Shown here piece after piece: positions 1 through 8,917 of a stretch of DNA of 64,000 bases. Source of the DNA: HLUCCA09 sp039822045 (lineage in GTDB: Bacteria; Pseudomonadota; Alphaproteobacteria; Rhodobacterales; Rhodobacteraceae); contig JBCBMY010000001.1 of NCBI GenBank assembly GCA_039822045.1, positions 248,001 through 312,000 of the forward strand. Direction: 5' to 3'. The notes beneath the pieces are model-generated. The model was not told the DNA's origin. It ran no database searches and worked only from the letters and a program-made list of their open reading frames with translations. The position numbers and the translations under genes are program-made. Within the stretch, counting starts at the first letter, position 1. Each line of letters begins with the position of its first letter.

Positions 1-2019
1 CCGGATTGCGATGGGCTGGGTGTTGAGCTGTTCTTCGATGAGCGGCTGGTGGTGCCGGATCAGACGCTCAAGATCGCCGACGGCGCGTTGGCACCCTGGC
101 GGAAGGGCAAGAGCCCGTACTTCCTGCAGACGATCGAGGCGATTGCGCGCCACTACGAGTTCGACAAGAACGCCCGCTGGAAGGACGTGCCGGCGCACGT
201 GAAGCAAGTGTTCCTGTACGGCTCGGGCGACGAGGAGATCCAGTTCCGCTATGACGAGGGCGGCCGGGTTTATCAGGTGTCGCGGCCCTTCGAAGGCGTG
301 ATCCCCAATATGGAGCGGCGCTATCGCGAGACCGACAGCGCGTGGATCCGCGAGGAGTTTGAGCGGTATCAGAACAACCGGCCCTGCGGCACGTGCAATG
401 GCTATCGCCTGCGCGCCGAAGCGCTGGCGGTAAAGATCGCGGGTCTGCATATCGGCGAGGTTGTGGAGAAGTCGATCCGCGAGGCCTATGCCTGGTGCGA
501 GACGGTTCCGGAGAGCCTGAGCGCGCAGAAGAACGAGATCGCGCGTGCCATTCTGAAAGAGATCCGCGAGCGGCTGGGCTTTCTGAACAACGTGGGCCTG
601 GAATACCTGACGCTGAGCCGGGCGGCGGGCACGCTGTCCGGCGGGGAGAGCCAGCGCATCCGCCTAGCGTCGCAGATCGGGTCGGGACTGACCGGGGTGC
701 TCTATGTGCTCGACGAGCCGTCGATCGGGCTGCATCAGCGTGACAATGACCGGCTCTTGCACACGTTGAAGAACCTGCGCGATCAGGGCAACACGGTGAT
801 CGTGGTGGAGCACGACGAAGAGGCGATCCGCGAGGCCGATTACGTGTTCGATATCGGGCCGGGCGCGGGGGTGCATGGCGGGCAGGTCGTGGCCCATGGA
901 ACGCCGGCCGAGATTTCGTCCAACGACCAGAGCGTTACGGGCGACTACCTCGCTGGCCGGCGGGAGATCGGCGTGCCGGCCGAGCGTCGCGCCGGGAACG
1001 GCAAGAAGCTGACGGTTGTGAAGGCCGTGGGCAACAACCTCAAAGGTGTGACGGTCGACTTTCCCTTGGGCAAGTTTGTGTGCGTCACAGGCGTGTCGGG
1101 CGGGGGCAAGTCGACCCTGACGATCGAGACGCTCTTCAAGACGGCGTCGATGCGGCTCAACGGCGCCCGACAGACGCCCGCGCCGTGCGAAACGATCAAG
1201 GGGCTGGAGCATCTCGACAAGGTGATTGACATCGACCAGCGGCCCATCGGCCGAACGCCGCGGTCGAACCCGGCCACCTATACGGGGGCGTTTACGCCCA
1301 TTCGCGACTGGTTCGCCGGGCTGCCCGAGGCGAAGGCGCGGGGCTACAAGCCCGGCCGCTTCAGCTTCAACGTGAAGGGCGGGCGGTGCGAGGCGTGCCA
1401 GGGCGACGGCGTGATCAAGATCGAGATGCACTTTCTGCCCGACGTCTATGTGACCTGCGAGACGTGCAATGGCGCGCGCTACAATCGCGAGACGCTGGAG
1501 ATCAAGTTCAAGGGGAAGTCGATCGCCGACGTGCTCGATATGACGGTCGAGGACGCGCAGGAGTTCTTCAAGGCGGTGCCGGCGATCCGCGAGAAGATGG
1601 ATGCGCTGGTGCGTGTGGGCCTGGGCTACATCAAGGTCGGGCAGCAGGCGACGACGCTGTCGGGCGGTGAGGCGCAGCGCGTGAAGCTGTCGAAGGAGCT
1701 TGCGAAACGGTCGACGGGGCGGACGCTCTACATCCTCGATGAGCCGACGACGGGCTTGCATTTCGAGGATGTACGCAAGCTTCTTGAGGTCCTGCATGAA
1801 CTCGTGGAGCAGGGCAACACGGTGGTTGTCATCGAGCACAATCTCGATGTGGTGAAGACGGCCGACCACATCATCGATATCGGGCCCGAAGGTGGCGATG
1901 GCGGGGGGACCGTGGTGGCCCAGGGCACGCCGGAGGCTGTCGCGGAGGTGCCCGAGAGCCATACGGGCCGGTACCTGAAGCCCATGCTCCTTGCAGGCCG
2001 CAAGGTCGCTGCGGAGTGA
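1..2019 (+). CDS. uvrA: UvrABC system protein A, 5'-truncated by window edge
   Basis: DNA damage-recognition ATPase of nucleotide excision repair, acting in the cytoplasm with UvrB. The reading frame is open from base 1, so the N-terminal third (first Walker A) lies outside the window and 672 residues are visible. Seen: zinc-finger cysteines (CGTC near 385-405; CEAC and CETC near 1388-1475), the first ABC signature LSGGESQRIRLAS followed by a Walker B/D-loop (VLDEPSIGLHQRDN), a second Walker A GVSGGGKST (near 1093), and a second signature LSGGEAQRVKLSKEL with ILDEPTTGLH. This two-ABC, multi-zinc layout is specific for UvrA. The stop overlaps the next gene by 4 bases (GTGA). Any SOS box would be upstream of the window. 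Confidence 0.97.
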   Translation, partial: PDCDGLGVELFFDERLVVPDQTLKIADGALAPWRKGKSPYFLQTIEAIARHYEFDKNARWKDVPAHVKQVFLYGSGDEEIQFRYDEGGRVYQVSRPFEGVIPNMERRYRETDSAWIREEFERYQNNRPCGTCNGYRLRAEALAVKIAGLHIGEVVEKSIREAYAWCETVPESLSAQKNEIARAILKEIRERLGFLNNVGLEYLTLSRAAGTLSGGESQRIRLASQIGSGLTGVLYVLDEPSIGLHQRDNDRLLHTLKNLRDQGNTVIVVEHDEEAIREADYVFDIGPGAGVHGGQVVAHGTPAEISSNDQSVTGDYLAGRREIGVPAERRAGNGKKLTVVKAVGNNLKGVTVDFPLGKFVCVTGVSGGGKSTLTIETLFKTASMRLNGARQTPAPCETIKGLEHLDKVIDIDQRPIGRTPRSNPATYTGAFTPIRDWFAGLPEAKARGYKPGRFSFNVKGGRCEACQGDGVIKIEMHFLPDVYVTCETCNGARYNRETLEIKFKGKSIADVLDMTVEDAQEFFKAVPAIREKMDALVRVGLGYIKVGQQATTLSGGEAQRVKLSKELAKRSTGRTLYILDEPTTGLHFEDVRKLLEVLHELVEQGNTVVVIEHNLDVVKTADHIIDIGPEGGDGGGTVVAQGTPEAVAEVPESHTGRYLKPMLLAGRKVAAE

Positions 2020-2921
2020 GGGACGGCTTCGGTATCGCGCTCGGCGCGGGCGGAGCGCGAGGTTGGTGCCACATCGGAGTGCTCGAAGCGCTGGCGGATC
2101 GTGGGTTCGTTCCGGCGGGCGTGGCGGGGTGCTCGATTGGCGCCCTCGTCGGCGCGGCATGGGCGGCTCACCGGTTGGATGCCCTGCGCGATTGGGCCCT
2201 GTCGCTCACCCGCGCGCAAATGCTCGCCCATATGGATATTGGGCTCGGCCCCGGGGGCGTTTTGGGAAGCGGTGTGATCGCGCGGCTTCTGGACCGGATC
2301 GGCGTGCCCGACCGTTTTGAAGATCTTCCGCGGCCGCTCATCATTGTCGCGACCGACCTCGCCTCTGGCCGTGAGGTGTGGTTCTCGAAGGGATCGCTCC
2401 ACGACGCCGTTCGCGCTTCGGCCTCGATCCCGGGCGTGTTCCGCCCGCACGCGATCTCCGGCCGCTGGTACTTGGACGGCGGACTGGTCAATCCGGTGCC
2501 TGTCTCCGCTGTCCGCGCTTTGGGCCTGACGCGTATAGCCTCTGTTCGGCCCAACTCGACCGTCGGTGATCCCTTTTGGGAGCCCAAACAGGGCGAGGGA
2601 CTATGGGCGCAATTGTCTTGGCCGGCACTCGCCGACCGTTTGCCTGAGCAAGTGCGCCGCTTGCTCCCCGACGACGTCATGCAAGCGAGCGCACCGCAGG
2701 ATGGAGGGCCTGACTACATTCAGGTCATCACAGTGTCGATTGACATCATGACGGAGTATGTTGCGGCGACCCGTGCGGCCGCTGACCCCGTGGATCTCAA
2801 GCTCGAGGCAGCGCTGCGCCAAGTATCGCCCCTTGAGATTTACCGCGCGGAAGAGGGCATTTCGGAGGGGCGGAGGCTTGTGGAGCAGGCGGGAGACCGA
2901 TTGCACAAGCTTCGAGCTTAG
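2016..2921 (+). CDS. Patatin-like phospholipase family protein (RssA type)
   Basis: Predicted cytoplasmic serine lipase/acyl hydrolase of 301 residues. The GTG start overlaps the uvrA stop as GTGA, so translation is probably coupled. Seen: the oxyanion glycine loop GAGGARG near residue 9, the nucleophile elbow GCSIG (GXSXG) near residue 34, and the catalytic DGG of the Ser-Asp dyad near residue 156 (YLDGGLVNPVP). These three elements in this order define bacterial patatin-like proteins. The substrate cannot be read from sequence; bacterial members act on phospholipids or acyl esters. It converges on mmsB with a 4-base overlap of the ends. No signal peptide is seen. Confidence 0.88.
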   Translation: MRDGFGIALGAGGARGWCHIGVLEALADRGFVPAGVAGCSIGALVGAAWAAHRLDALRDWALSLTRAQMLAHMDIGLGPGGVLGSGVIARLLDRIGVPDRFEDLPRPLIIVATDLASGREVWFSKGSLHDAVRASASIPGVFRPHAISGRWYLDGGLVNPVPVSAVRALGLTRIASVRPNSTVGDPFWEPKQGEGLWAQLSWPALADRLPEQVRRLLPDDVMQASAPQDGGPDYIQVITVSIDIMTEYVAATRAAADPVDLKLEAALRQVSPLEIYRAEEGISEGRRLVEQAGDRLHKLRA

Positions 2922-3790
2922 CTTCGGCTGCGGCCTTCGAACCGGGGAAGCATCGCGGAGAAGTCCCGCCCCTTGCCATCCTCGTTCTCCACAAATGTCC
3001 GGTAAAGGTCGAGCGCGGCGTGTCCCATGGGCGTGTCGGCATCGGCGGCGTCGGCGGCCTGCTGCGAAAGACCGAGATCTTTGAGCATCAGTTCGGCCGC
3101 GAAACCGGGAACATAGTCGTTGTCGGCGGGCGAGGTGGGGCCGATGCCGGGCGCCGGGCAGTAGGCGTTCATCGACCAGGAATAGCCCGACGAGGTCGAC
3201 ACGACGTCGAACATGGCCTGACGGGAGAGGCCCAGCTTGTCGGCCAGCGCAAAGGCCTCGCACGTGGCGATCATCGTGACGCCGAGGATCATGTTGTTGC
3301 AGATCTTGGCGGCTTGGCCATTGCCGGACGGGCCGCATTGCACGGCCTTCTGACCCATGATGTCGAAGAGCGGACGGGCGATGGCGAAGGCGTCGTCGCT
3401 GCCGCCGACCATGAAGGTGAGCGTGCCCGCTTGGGCCCCACCAATTCCGCCCGAGACTGGCGCGTCGAGGGCGAGAAGACCTGCCGCCTTGGCCTCGGCC
3501 GCGACGGCGCGGGCGCTTTCGACGTCGACCGTGGAGCAGTCGAGAAGGACGGCGCCCTTGTCCATCGCCGGAGTGATGTCGGCCGCGACCTGACGCAGGA
3601 TCGGGCCATCAGGCAGCATGGTCAGGACCACTTGGGCGCCCTTGACCGCGGCCACGGCGCTGTCGGCGTCCGCCACGCCCGCGGGGCAGGGGGCGGCAAG
3701 GTCGAACCCGGTGACGTCATGGCCCGCCCTGGCCAGATTGGCTGCCATGGGCGCGCCCATATTGCCCAGTCCGATGACGGCGATCTTCAT
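2918..3790 (-). CDS. mmsB: 3-hydroxyisobutyrate dehydrogenase
   Basis: NAD-dependent oxidation of 3-hydroxyisobutyrate to methylmalonate semialdehyde in valine catabolism; 290 residues, the normal length. Seen: an N-terminal Rossmann fold with IGLGNMGAPMAANL, the family substrate segment DAPVSGGIGGAQAG, and the catalytic-lysine region GNGQAAKICNNMILG. The ATG start overlaps the stop of the upstream hydrolase gene (ATGA), making it third in the operon acyl-CoA dehydrogenase > hydrolase > mmsB. The product is the substrate of MmsA, encoded at 11.0-12.5 kb on the same strand. Related tartronate semialdehyde reductases share the fold, but the neighbours favour valine degradation. Confidence 0.93.
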   Translation of the reverse strand: MKIAVIGLGNMGAPMAANLARAGHDVTGFDLAAPCPAGVADADSAVAAVKGAQVVLTMLPDGPILRQVAADITPAMDKGAVLLDCSTVDVESARAVAAEAKAAGLLALDAPVSGGIGGAQAGTLTFMVGGSDDAFAIARPLFDIMGQKAVQCGPSGNGQAAKICNNMILGVTMIATCEAFALADKLGLSRQAMFDVVSTSSGYSWSMNAYCPAPGIGPTSPADNDYVPGFAAELMLKDLGLSQQAADAADADTPMGHAALDLYRTFVENEDGKGRDFSAMLPRFEGRSRS

Positions 3791-4830
3791 GCATTCGTCT
3801 CCAGTTGTAGGTCCTCGTCGCCGAGCGGTGCGGTCATGGCGGCGACGTCTGCCTCCGGGAGCGCCTCGAGGCGATGCGCCCAGCGGGGGGAGCGGTCTTT
3901 GTCGATGATCGTAGCCCGGATGCCTTCCAGGAAGTCGCCCTGGGCCACGGATCGGGCGGTGTAGCGGAACTCCCGGGTGAGCGCGTCGGCCACCGTCGTT
4001 CCGGGCGCGCGGTTTGCCCGGATGATGGCGAGCGCAACGGCCATGGCGAGCGGCGCGTTTCGCGAGAGACGGTTTTGGGCGTCTCTTGCGAATTCGGTGT
4101 CAGACTTGGAAAGGCTGTCGATGATTGCGCCGAGCGAGGGCCCGGCGAACAGGGTGTCGATCTCCGGGGCGGCCTCGGCCATCGGGCTGGCGGGGGCTAG
4201 GCGGCGGCCTCGGTCGATGGCCGCGACGTTGCCCGTCTCGACGAGGTTGGCTTTGAGGGCGTCCCATGCGCCTTCGGGCAGGTAGTGGTCGGCGAAGCCA
4301 GCGTGGATAGCGTCGCCTGGCCCCATGCGGGCTGAGGTCAGGGCGAGGTATTCGCCCAAGTGCCCCGGGGCATTGGCCAAAAGGAGCGAGCCGCCCACGT
4401 CGGGCACGAGGCCGATGGAGCATTCGGGCATGGCGATGCGGGAGCTGTCGCCGACGACGCGGTGCGATGCATGGCAGCCGAGGCCCACGCCGCCGCCCAT
4501 CGTGTAGCCCTGCAGGAAGGCAACGACGGGTTTGGCAAAGCGCGCGAGGGCAGCGTTCATCGCGTATTCGTCGCGCCAGAACGCGCGGGCCGGTGTGTCG
4601 TCGCCCCTCAGCCCGAACTCATACATCACCTGAAGGTCGCCGCCGGCGCAGAACGCCTTGTCGCCCACAGCGTCGATCAGCACGAGATCGACGGTGGGGT
4701 CGTCGGCCCAGCCCGGGAGCGCCGCGTGCACCCGCTGACAGATCTCGTGAGTGATCGCGTTGAGGGCTTTCGGTCGGTCGATCGTGATCCGGGCGGCGCG
4801 GCCCTCGATGCGGAAATGCGCGTCACTCAT
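3787..4830 (-). CDS. 3-hydroxyisobutyryl-CoA hydrolase (enoyl-CoA hydratase superfamily)
   Basis: Releases 3-hydroxyisobutyrate from its CoA ester in valine degradation. The 347 residues exceed the roughly 260 of simple enoyl-CoA hydratases and match the HIBCH branch. Seen: CoA-binding/oxyanion segment KAFCAGGDLQVMYEFG, the second oxyanion segment GYTMGGGVGLGCHA, and PECSIGLVPDVGGS, which corresponds to the HIBCH signature with its catalytic Glu and Asp. The start was set at 4830 because ATG overlaps the upstream dehydrogenase stop (ATGA); the longer open frame above it is antisense shadow of that gene. It overlaps mmsB by 4 bases. A role as a plain crotonase is the alternative, less likely given the neighbours. 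Confidence 0.9.
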   Translation of the reverse strand: MSDAHFRIEGRAARITIDRPKALNAITHEICQRVHAALPGWADDPTVDLVLIDAVGDKAFCAGGDLQVMYEFGLRGDDTPARAFWRDEYAMNAALARFAKPVVAFLQGYTMGGGVGLGCHASHRVVGDSSRIAMPECSIGLVPDVGGSLLLANAPGHLGEYLALTSARMGPGDAIHAGFADHYLPEGAWDALKANLVETGNVAAIDRGRRLAPASPMAEAAPEIDTLFAGPSLGAIIDSLSKSDTEFARDAQNRLSRNAPLAMAVALAIIRANRAPGTTVADALTREFRYTARSVAQGDFLEGIRATIIDKDRSPRWAHRLEALPEADVAAMTAPLGDEDLQLETNA

Positions 4831-5969
4831 CGGGCGGCCAGCATCGCGCGGGCCGTGATCAGGCGCATGATCTCGTTGGTGCCTTCGAGGATCTGGTGCA
4901 CACGCAGGTCGCGCACGATCTTCTCGATCCCGTAGTCGGCAAGGTAGCCATAGCCGCCGTGGAGCTGGAGGCACTGGTCGGCCACGCGGCTGCCGGCTTC
5001 GGTGACGAATTTCTTGGCCATGGCGCAGGCTTTGGTCGCGTCGGGCGTGCGCTGGTCGAGCTTCCAAGCCGCCTGACGGAGGAACGTGCGGGCGGCTTCC
5101 AATTCGATCTCCATATCGGCGAGGCGGAACTGCAGGGCCTGGAACTGGTCGAGCGATTTGCCGAAGGCGTGGCGCTCGGACATGTAGGCGAGCGTGGCCT
5201 CGAGCGCGGACTGGGCGGCGCCAAGGGAGCAGGCGGCGATGTTGAGCCGGCCCCCGTCGAGCCCTGCCATGGCATAGGAGAAGCCTGCGCCCTCGTCGCC
5301 GAGGAGGTTTTCGGCGGGGATCGCGCATGCGTCCATCTGGACCTGGCGGGTGGGCTGAGACCGCCAGCCCATCTTGTCTTCCAGCCCGCCGAAGCTGAGC
5401 CCATCGGCGCCGTCCTCGACCACGAAGGCGGAAATCCCTTTGGGCCCGTCGCCGCCGGACCGGGCCATGACAATGTAGGCGTCGGAGTAGCCGCCGCCGG
5501 AGATGAAGGCCTTGGTGCCGGTCAGGCGCCAGCCGGCGTTCGTGCGCTCGGCCCGCGTTTTGAGAGCGGCGGCGTCGGACCCGGAGCCAGGCTCGGTCAG
5601 GCAGTAGGAGAAGACCGTATCCATCGAGAGGGCCCGGGCGAGGAAGCGTTCACGCAGCTCCGGCGCTCCGTAGCGGTCGATCATCGCGGCGCACATGTTG
5701 TGGATCGACAGGAACGCGGCGACCGAGGGGCAGGCCCGTGAGAGAGCCTCGAACACCAGCGTCGCCTGGAGCCGCGAGAGGCCAGAGCCGCCTGCATCCT
5801 CGCTGACATAGAGACCGCCCATGCCGAGGGTGGCGACCTTGGGCCAAAGCGCCTTGGGAATCGTCCCGGCTTCTTCCCAGGCGCGGGCGTGCGGGGCGAT
5901 CTCCTCGGCGCCGAAGGTCGAGGCCATATCGAAGATCGCGCGCGAGTCCTCGCTCAATGCGAAATCCAT
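4827..5969 (-). CDS. Acyl-CoA dehydrogenase, probably isobutyryl-CoA dehydrogenase
   Basis: FAD-dependent alpha,beta-dehydrogenation of short branched acyl-CoA, passing electrons to ETF; 380 residues, standard length. Seen: the N-terminal helical domain, the FAD-binding beta domain segment YCLTEPGSGSDAAALKT, KAFISGGGYSDAYIVMA, and the C-terminal segment ILEGTNEIMRLI whose Glu before GT is the expected catalytic base. First gene of the operon, with a strong GGGAGGAG ribosome site before the ATG at 5969 and an ATGA overlap with the hydrolase gene. The neighbours (HIBCH-type hydrolase, mmsB) argue for isobutyryl-CoA as substrate; sequence alone cannot exclude a 2-methylbutyryl or short-chain specificity. 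Confidence 0.9.
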   Translation of the reverse strand: MDFALSEDSRAIFDMASTFGAEEIAPHARAWEEAGTIPKALWPKVATLGMGGLYVSEDAGGSGLSRLQATLVFEALSRACPSVAAFLSIHNMCAAMIDRYGAPELRERFLARALSMDTVFSYCLTEPGSGSDAAALKTRAERTNAGWRLTGTKAFISGGGYSDAYIVMARSGGDGPKGISAFVVEDGADGLSFGGLEDKMGWRSQPTRQVQMDACAIPAENLLGDEGAGFSYAMAGLDGGRLNIAACSLGAAQSALEATLAYMSERHAFGKSLDQFQALQFRLADMEIELEAARTFLRQAAWKLDQRTPDATKACAMAKKFVTEAGSRVADQCLQLHGGYGYLADYGIEKIVRDLRVHQILEGTNEIMRLITARAMLAAR

Positions 5970-6050
5970 CGACTCCTCCCAAAGCGCTGGAATTGATCAC
6001 GCGTTCAATTTCGCGCGGGGCGCGGCGGCCCGCAACCCCTCAAACGCAGC

Positions 6051-6074
6051 GGGGCGGCCCAGATGGACCGCCCC
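6051..6074 (-). terminator. GC-rich hairpin downstream of the L,D-transpeptidase gene
   Basis: A perfect 7-bp stem GGGGCGG/CCGCCCC with a 10-base loop lies between the L,D-transpeptidase stop and the dehydrogenase start. There is no T-run on the minus strand, so intrinsic termination is uncertain. It could equally be an RNA-stabilising or Rho-assisted hairpin. Confidence 0.3.
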
Positions 6075-6122
6075 ATTCGTTTGTCGGATCGTAGGGCGGT
6101 GTCGCCCCAGCGCCGGGGTCGC

Positions 6123-6716
6123 TCAGACGAGCCGGACCTGCGTGCCAATCTCGACCATGCCGAAGAGTTCCTCGACCTGCTCGTTGTAGAGGCCGATGCA
6201 GCCCGACGAAGAGCGGCGGCCGATCTTGCGCGTGTCGTGCGTGCCGTGGATCAGGTAGGCGGGCCAGGTGAGGTACATGGCGTGCGTTCCCAGCGGGTTG
6301 CCGGGGCCCGCGGGCATGAACTCGGGCAGCGTCGGGTCGCGTTCGCGCATCGAGGCGGTGGGCGTCCAGCTCGGGCCGACCTTCTTGCGCACGACAGAGG
6401 TATAGCCCCGGCGGGTGAGTTCCTCGGTGAGCGGCACAGAGGTGGGGTAGAGCTTGTAGGTGACGCCGTCGCTGCCCCAGTAGTGCAAGGCGCGGGCGAC
6501 GGTATCGCAGATGATGATACCGTTGCCGAGGCTATTGAAATGATCCTGCCAGCGCTGGGTGCGGAACGCCGCCAGATTCCGCTGGGCCGTCTTGGGCGCA
6601 AACGGGTCAGACGTCTGTTGCGCCCGGAGAAGCGCCGGGGCGGCAAGAAGCGGAAGGCTGGCGCCTGCAAGGCGCAGAAGCCGGCGGCGGCTGAGGCTGA
6701 GGGGCGTATCGGTCAT
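6123..6716 (-). CDS. L,D-transpeptidase (YkuD domain), Tat-type signal peptide
   Basis: Cell-wall enzyme forming 3-3 peptidoglycan cross-links or attaching proteins to peptidoglycan in the periplasm. The start at 6716 gives 197 residues beginning with a twin-arginine-like leader (SRRRLLRLAG followed by a hydrophobic stretch and ALLRAQ); an upstream in-frame ATG at 6770 would add 18 residues ahead of the leader and is less likely. The catalytic YkuD motif is complete near the C-terminus: HGTHD...RRSSSGCIGLYNEQ, with His and the nucleophilic Cys in SSGCIGL. It is monocistronic between the valine operon and the DUF2161 gene. Its own substrate is not readable. Confidence 0.9.
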   Translation of the reverse strand: MTDTPLSLSRRRLLRLAGASLPLLAAPALLRAQQTSDPFAPKTAQRNLAAFRTQRWQDHFNSLGNGIIICDTVARALHYWGSDGVTYKLYPTSVPLTEELTRRGYTSVVRKKVGPSWTPTASMRERDPTLPEFMPAGPGNPLGTHAMYLTWPAYLIHGTHDTRKIGRRSSSGCIGLYNEQVEELFGMVEIGTQVRLV

Positions 6717-6858
6717 GGCATCCTGCTCGCGTAAGACGCTCTTGGGGCGTGGGTTGAGCGTATGTCTCACGGGCGCGTGCGTCGGTCCAGCCCTGGCTCT
6801 GCGCCTACACGCCGAATTGAGCGTGGCGTGCGGGTGCCGAGACAGCGGGTTGCGGCGG

Positions 6859-7563
6859 TCACGGGGCGGTCGAGAGCGCCTGGCGACCGCGTGCCGTCAG
6901 GGTGTAGATGCCCGGTGAGACCCGCTCGAACCAGCCGTAGTGATCGTCGGCCATCATGCGGGTGGCGCGCGTGACGCCAGTGGCCGCCGCGACATGGGCA
7001 CCTTTGGACGGGCCGGCGGTGGCCAGATGGCGGGCGAGACGCAGGGCATCTTGGCGGTATGAGGTCATACGGCCTGCGGTGGATGGCAGTCCGCCGGCGC
7101 AGGGGTCTCCCTCGCGGCGGGCAAACTCGCGAAGGAGGTGCCCGCGCCGCGCCGCGTTTTTGCGCGGCTGATAGCTGCCCGGGTCAACGACTACCTGGGC
7201 ATGACCGGGCAAGGACGCGCCTTCTGGGCGCACAAGGTCGTCTGGGCGCACGAGGATGAGCCCGAGGCCCAGGCGCCGGCAGAGCGTGCGGTTGCTTTTG
7301 AGCGACTGGGTCCAGCGGCGCCCCTTCCCTTCGAGCACGGCCACATAGACGGCGTCTGAGACGGCGAGCCGCGCGGTCGCTTGGTGGAACAATGTGAGTG
7401 AGAAGCCGAGCTTGAGTTCGACGATCACGGGCGGCTCGTCGCCCCGAACGGCCATGACGTCGAGCGCGCCTATTTCGCCCTTTACGCAGTAGCCCTGCGC
7501 CTCGAGCAGCCTCTTCACAGGCGGATAGAGCGCGGTCTCGGGGAGGGTGCGGTCAGAGCCCAT
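6859..7563 (-). CDS. DUF2161 family protein, PD-(D/E)XK nuclease-like fold
   Basis: 234 residues from the ATG at 7563, which overlaps the ybdK 3' end by 11 bases; the longer upstream open frame is shadow. The N-terminal half shows a PD-(D/E)XK-like arrangement: GALDVMAV (Asp) followed by VIVELKLG (E-x-K), the pattern reported for DUF2161 proteins. The C-terminal half looks like a small helical or winged-helix domain (SYRQDALRLARHL, then VTRATRMMADDHYGWFERV). Biochemical role unknown; a DNA-acting enzyme is possible but not demonstrated for the family. Probably co-translated with ybdK. Confidence 0.72.
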   Translation of the reverse strand: MGSDRTLPETALYPPVKRLLEAQGYCVKGEIGALDVMAVRGDEPPVIVELKLGFSLTLFHQATARLAVSDAVYVAVLEGKGRRWTQSLKSNRTLCRRLGLGLILVRPDDLVRPEGASLPGHAQVVVDPGSYQPRKNAARRGHLLREFARREGDPCAGGLPSTAGRMTSYRQDALRLARHLATAGPSKGAHVAAATGVTRATRMMADDHYGWFERVSPGIYTLTARGRQALSTAP

Positions 7564-8707
7564 CGGTGAACTCCTCGACCAGATGGGCCACAACGGCGCG
7601 CATCGCCGCCTCCTGGGACTGGCCGGCGGACAGGGCCGCATCGCGGGCGGCGCGCTGTCGGTCGGCGCTGGTGCCCTCGTGCACCAGCGTGCGTATGCGC
7701 TCGACCTCGGCAAGGCAGCCCAGCGCGTCGGCATCCTCGGCGATCAGGCCCAGAAGCTCGTCGGCAAGCAGCGGGAAGCTCTTGATCTGGCGCGCACCGA
7801 AATCGATGAGACCTTCGCGCACGCCGTAGCGCTGTGCGCGCCAGCGGTTCTCGGAGACCAGAAACGAATCATAGATCCGCCAGCGTTGGTTAAGGCGCGA
7901 AAGGCGCCAGAGCATCCGCGCGATGCACTGGATCAGGGCGGCAATGGTTAGCGTGTCTTCCAGGCGGGTCGGCACGTCGCAGATGCGGACTTCGACTGTC
8001 GGGAAGCGCCCAGAGGGGCGCATGTCCCACCAGATTTTGGTTGTGTCCTCGATCAGATCAAGCTCGGTGAGGGCGCCGGCCATGCGCTCGAAGGAGGCCC
8101 AGGACGCCAGATGCGGCGGCAGACCGGTGCGGGGGAGATTGTCGAACACCGTCAGCCGGTAACTTGCGAGCCCGGTGTCCTGGCCCTGCCAGAACGGCGA
8201 GGAGGCCGAGAGGGCCAGCAGGTGGGGCAGGAAGTAGCTGAACTGGTTCATCAGGTCGATGCGCGTCTCGGGCTGCTCGACCCCGATATGCACGTGCATG
8301 CCGCAGATCAGCATTCGCCGCGCAACGCCCGCGAGGGCGTGCTCGAGTTCCTTGTAGCGCTCTTTCTCGGTGTGGTGCTGATGCTTCCAATCGGCGAACG
8401 GGTGGCATGAGGCGGCGATCGGGGCGAGGCCGAATTCGGCGGCACACGCGGCCACGCCCCGGCGCAGCTTGCGCAGTTCGTCGCGCGCTGTGGTGATGTC
8501 GGGGCAGACCTTGGTGCCGATTTCGATCTGGCATTGCAGGAATTCGGGACTGACCTGACCCTCAAACATACCGCTGCAGGCTGTGATCAGGTCTGCAGGG
8601 GCTGAGACCAGATCGAGGGTTTCACGGTCGACCAGAAGGTATTCTTCTTCGATCCCGAGGGTCAGGGCGGGGGGCCCCTGCGCAGTGTCAATCGGCTCAG
8701 TTGGCAT
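7553..8707 (-). CDS. ybdK: YbdK-type carboxylate-amine ligase (glutamate-cysteine ligase 2 family)
   Basis: ATP-dependent ligase related to gamma-glutamylcysteine synthetase; YbdK proteins have weak glutamate-cysteine ligase activity in vitro and their natural role is unclear. 384 residues, near the family norm. Seen: the nucleotide/metal-binding N-terminus LGIEEEYLLVD, SCHPFADW, the metal and substrate strand GMHVHIGVEQP, and WWDMRPSGRFPTVEVRICD, all diagnostic of GCS2. The ATG at 8707 is preceded by GGGGAGGAAACG, an excellent ribosome site, so it is preferred over the longer open frame. It overlaps the DUF2161 gene downstream. Confidence 0.88.
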   Translation of the reverse strand: MPTEPIDTAQGPPALTLGIEEEYLLVDRETLDLVSAPADLITACSGMFEGQVSPEFLQCQIEIGTKVCPDITTARDELRKLRRGVAACAAEFGLAPIAASCHPFADWKHQHHTEKERYKELEHALAGVARRMLICGMHVHIGVEQPETRIDLMNQFSYFLPHLLALSASSPFWQGQDTGLASYRLTVFDNLPRTGLPPHLASWASFERMAGALTELDLIEDTTKIWWDMRPSGRFPTVEVRICDVPTRLEDTLTIAALIQCIARMLWRLSRLNQRWRIYDSFLVSENRWRAQRYGVREGLIDFGARQIKSFPLLADELLGLIAEDADALGCLAEVERIRTLVHEGTSADRQRAARDAALSAGQSQEAAMRAVVAHLVEEFTDGL

Positions 8708-8917
8708 CGTTTCCTCCCCGCGCGGGCGTGCCTTTCCCTTATGTCCCTTATGCCCGCCTTGGTGGTGGCTTGCGCGCCACACCTCTTCTCAAAGTTGCCG
8801 CGTGGCAATTCTGCATGCTCTTTGTCCGGCGGCCGGCCCCGATCGATCCGGGGCCGCCATATTGCGCCCATTGTTACAGTTGACTAAGTCCTCGCTGGGA
8901 AGAGGAAATCAGACAAG

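Noticed and set aside
664..2160. 498-codon open frame on the minus strand over uvrA
   Set aside because: Antisense shadow of uvrA with no family features.
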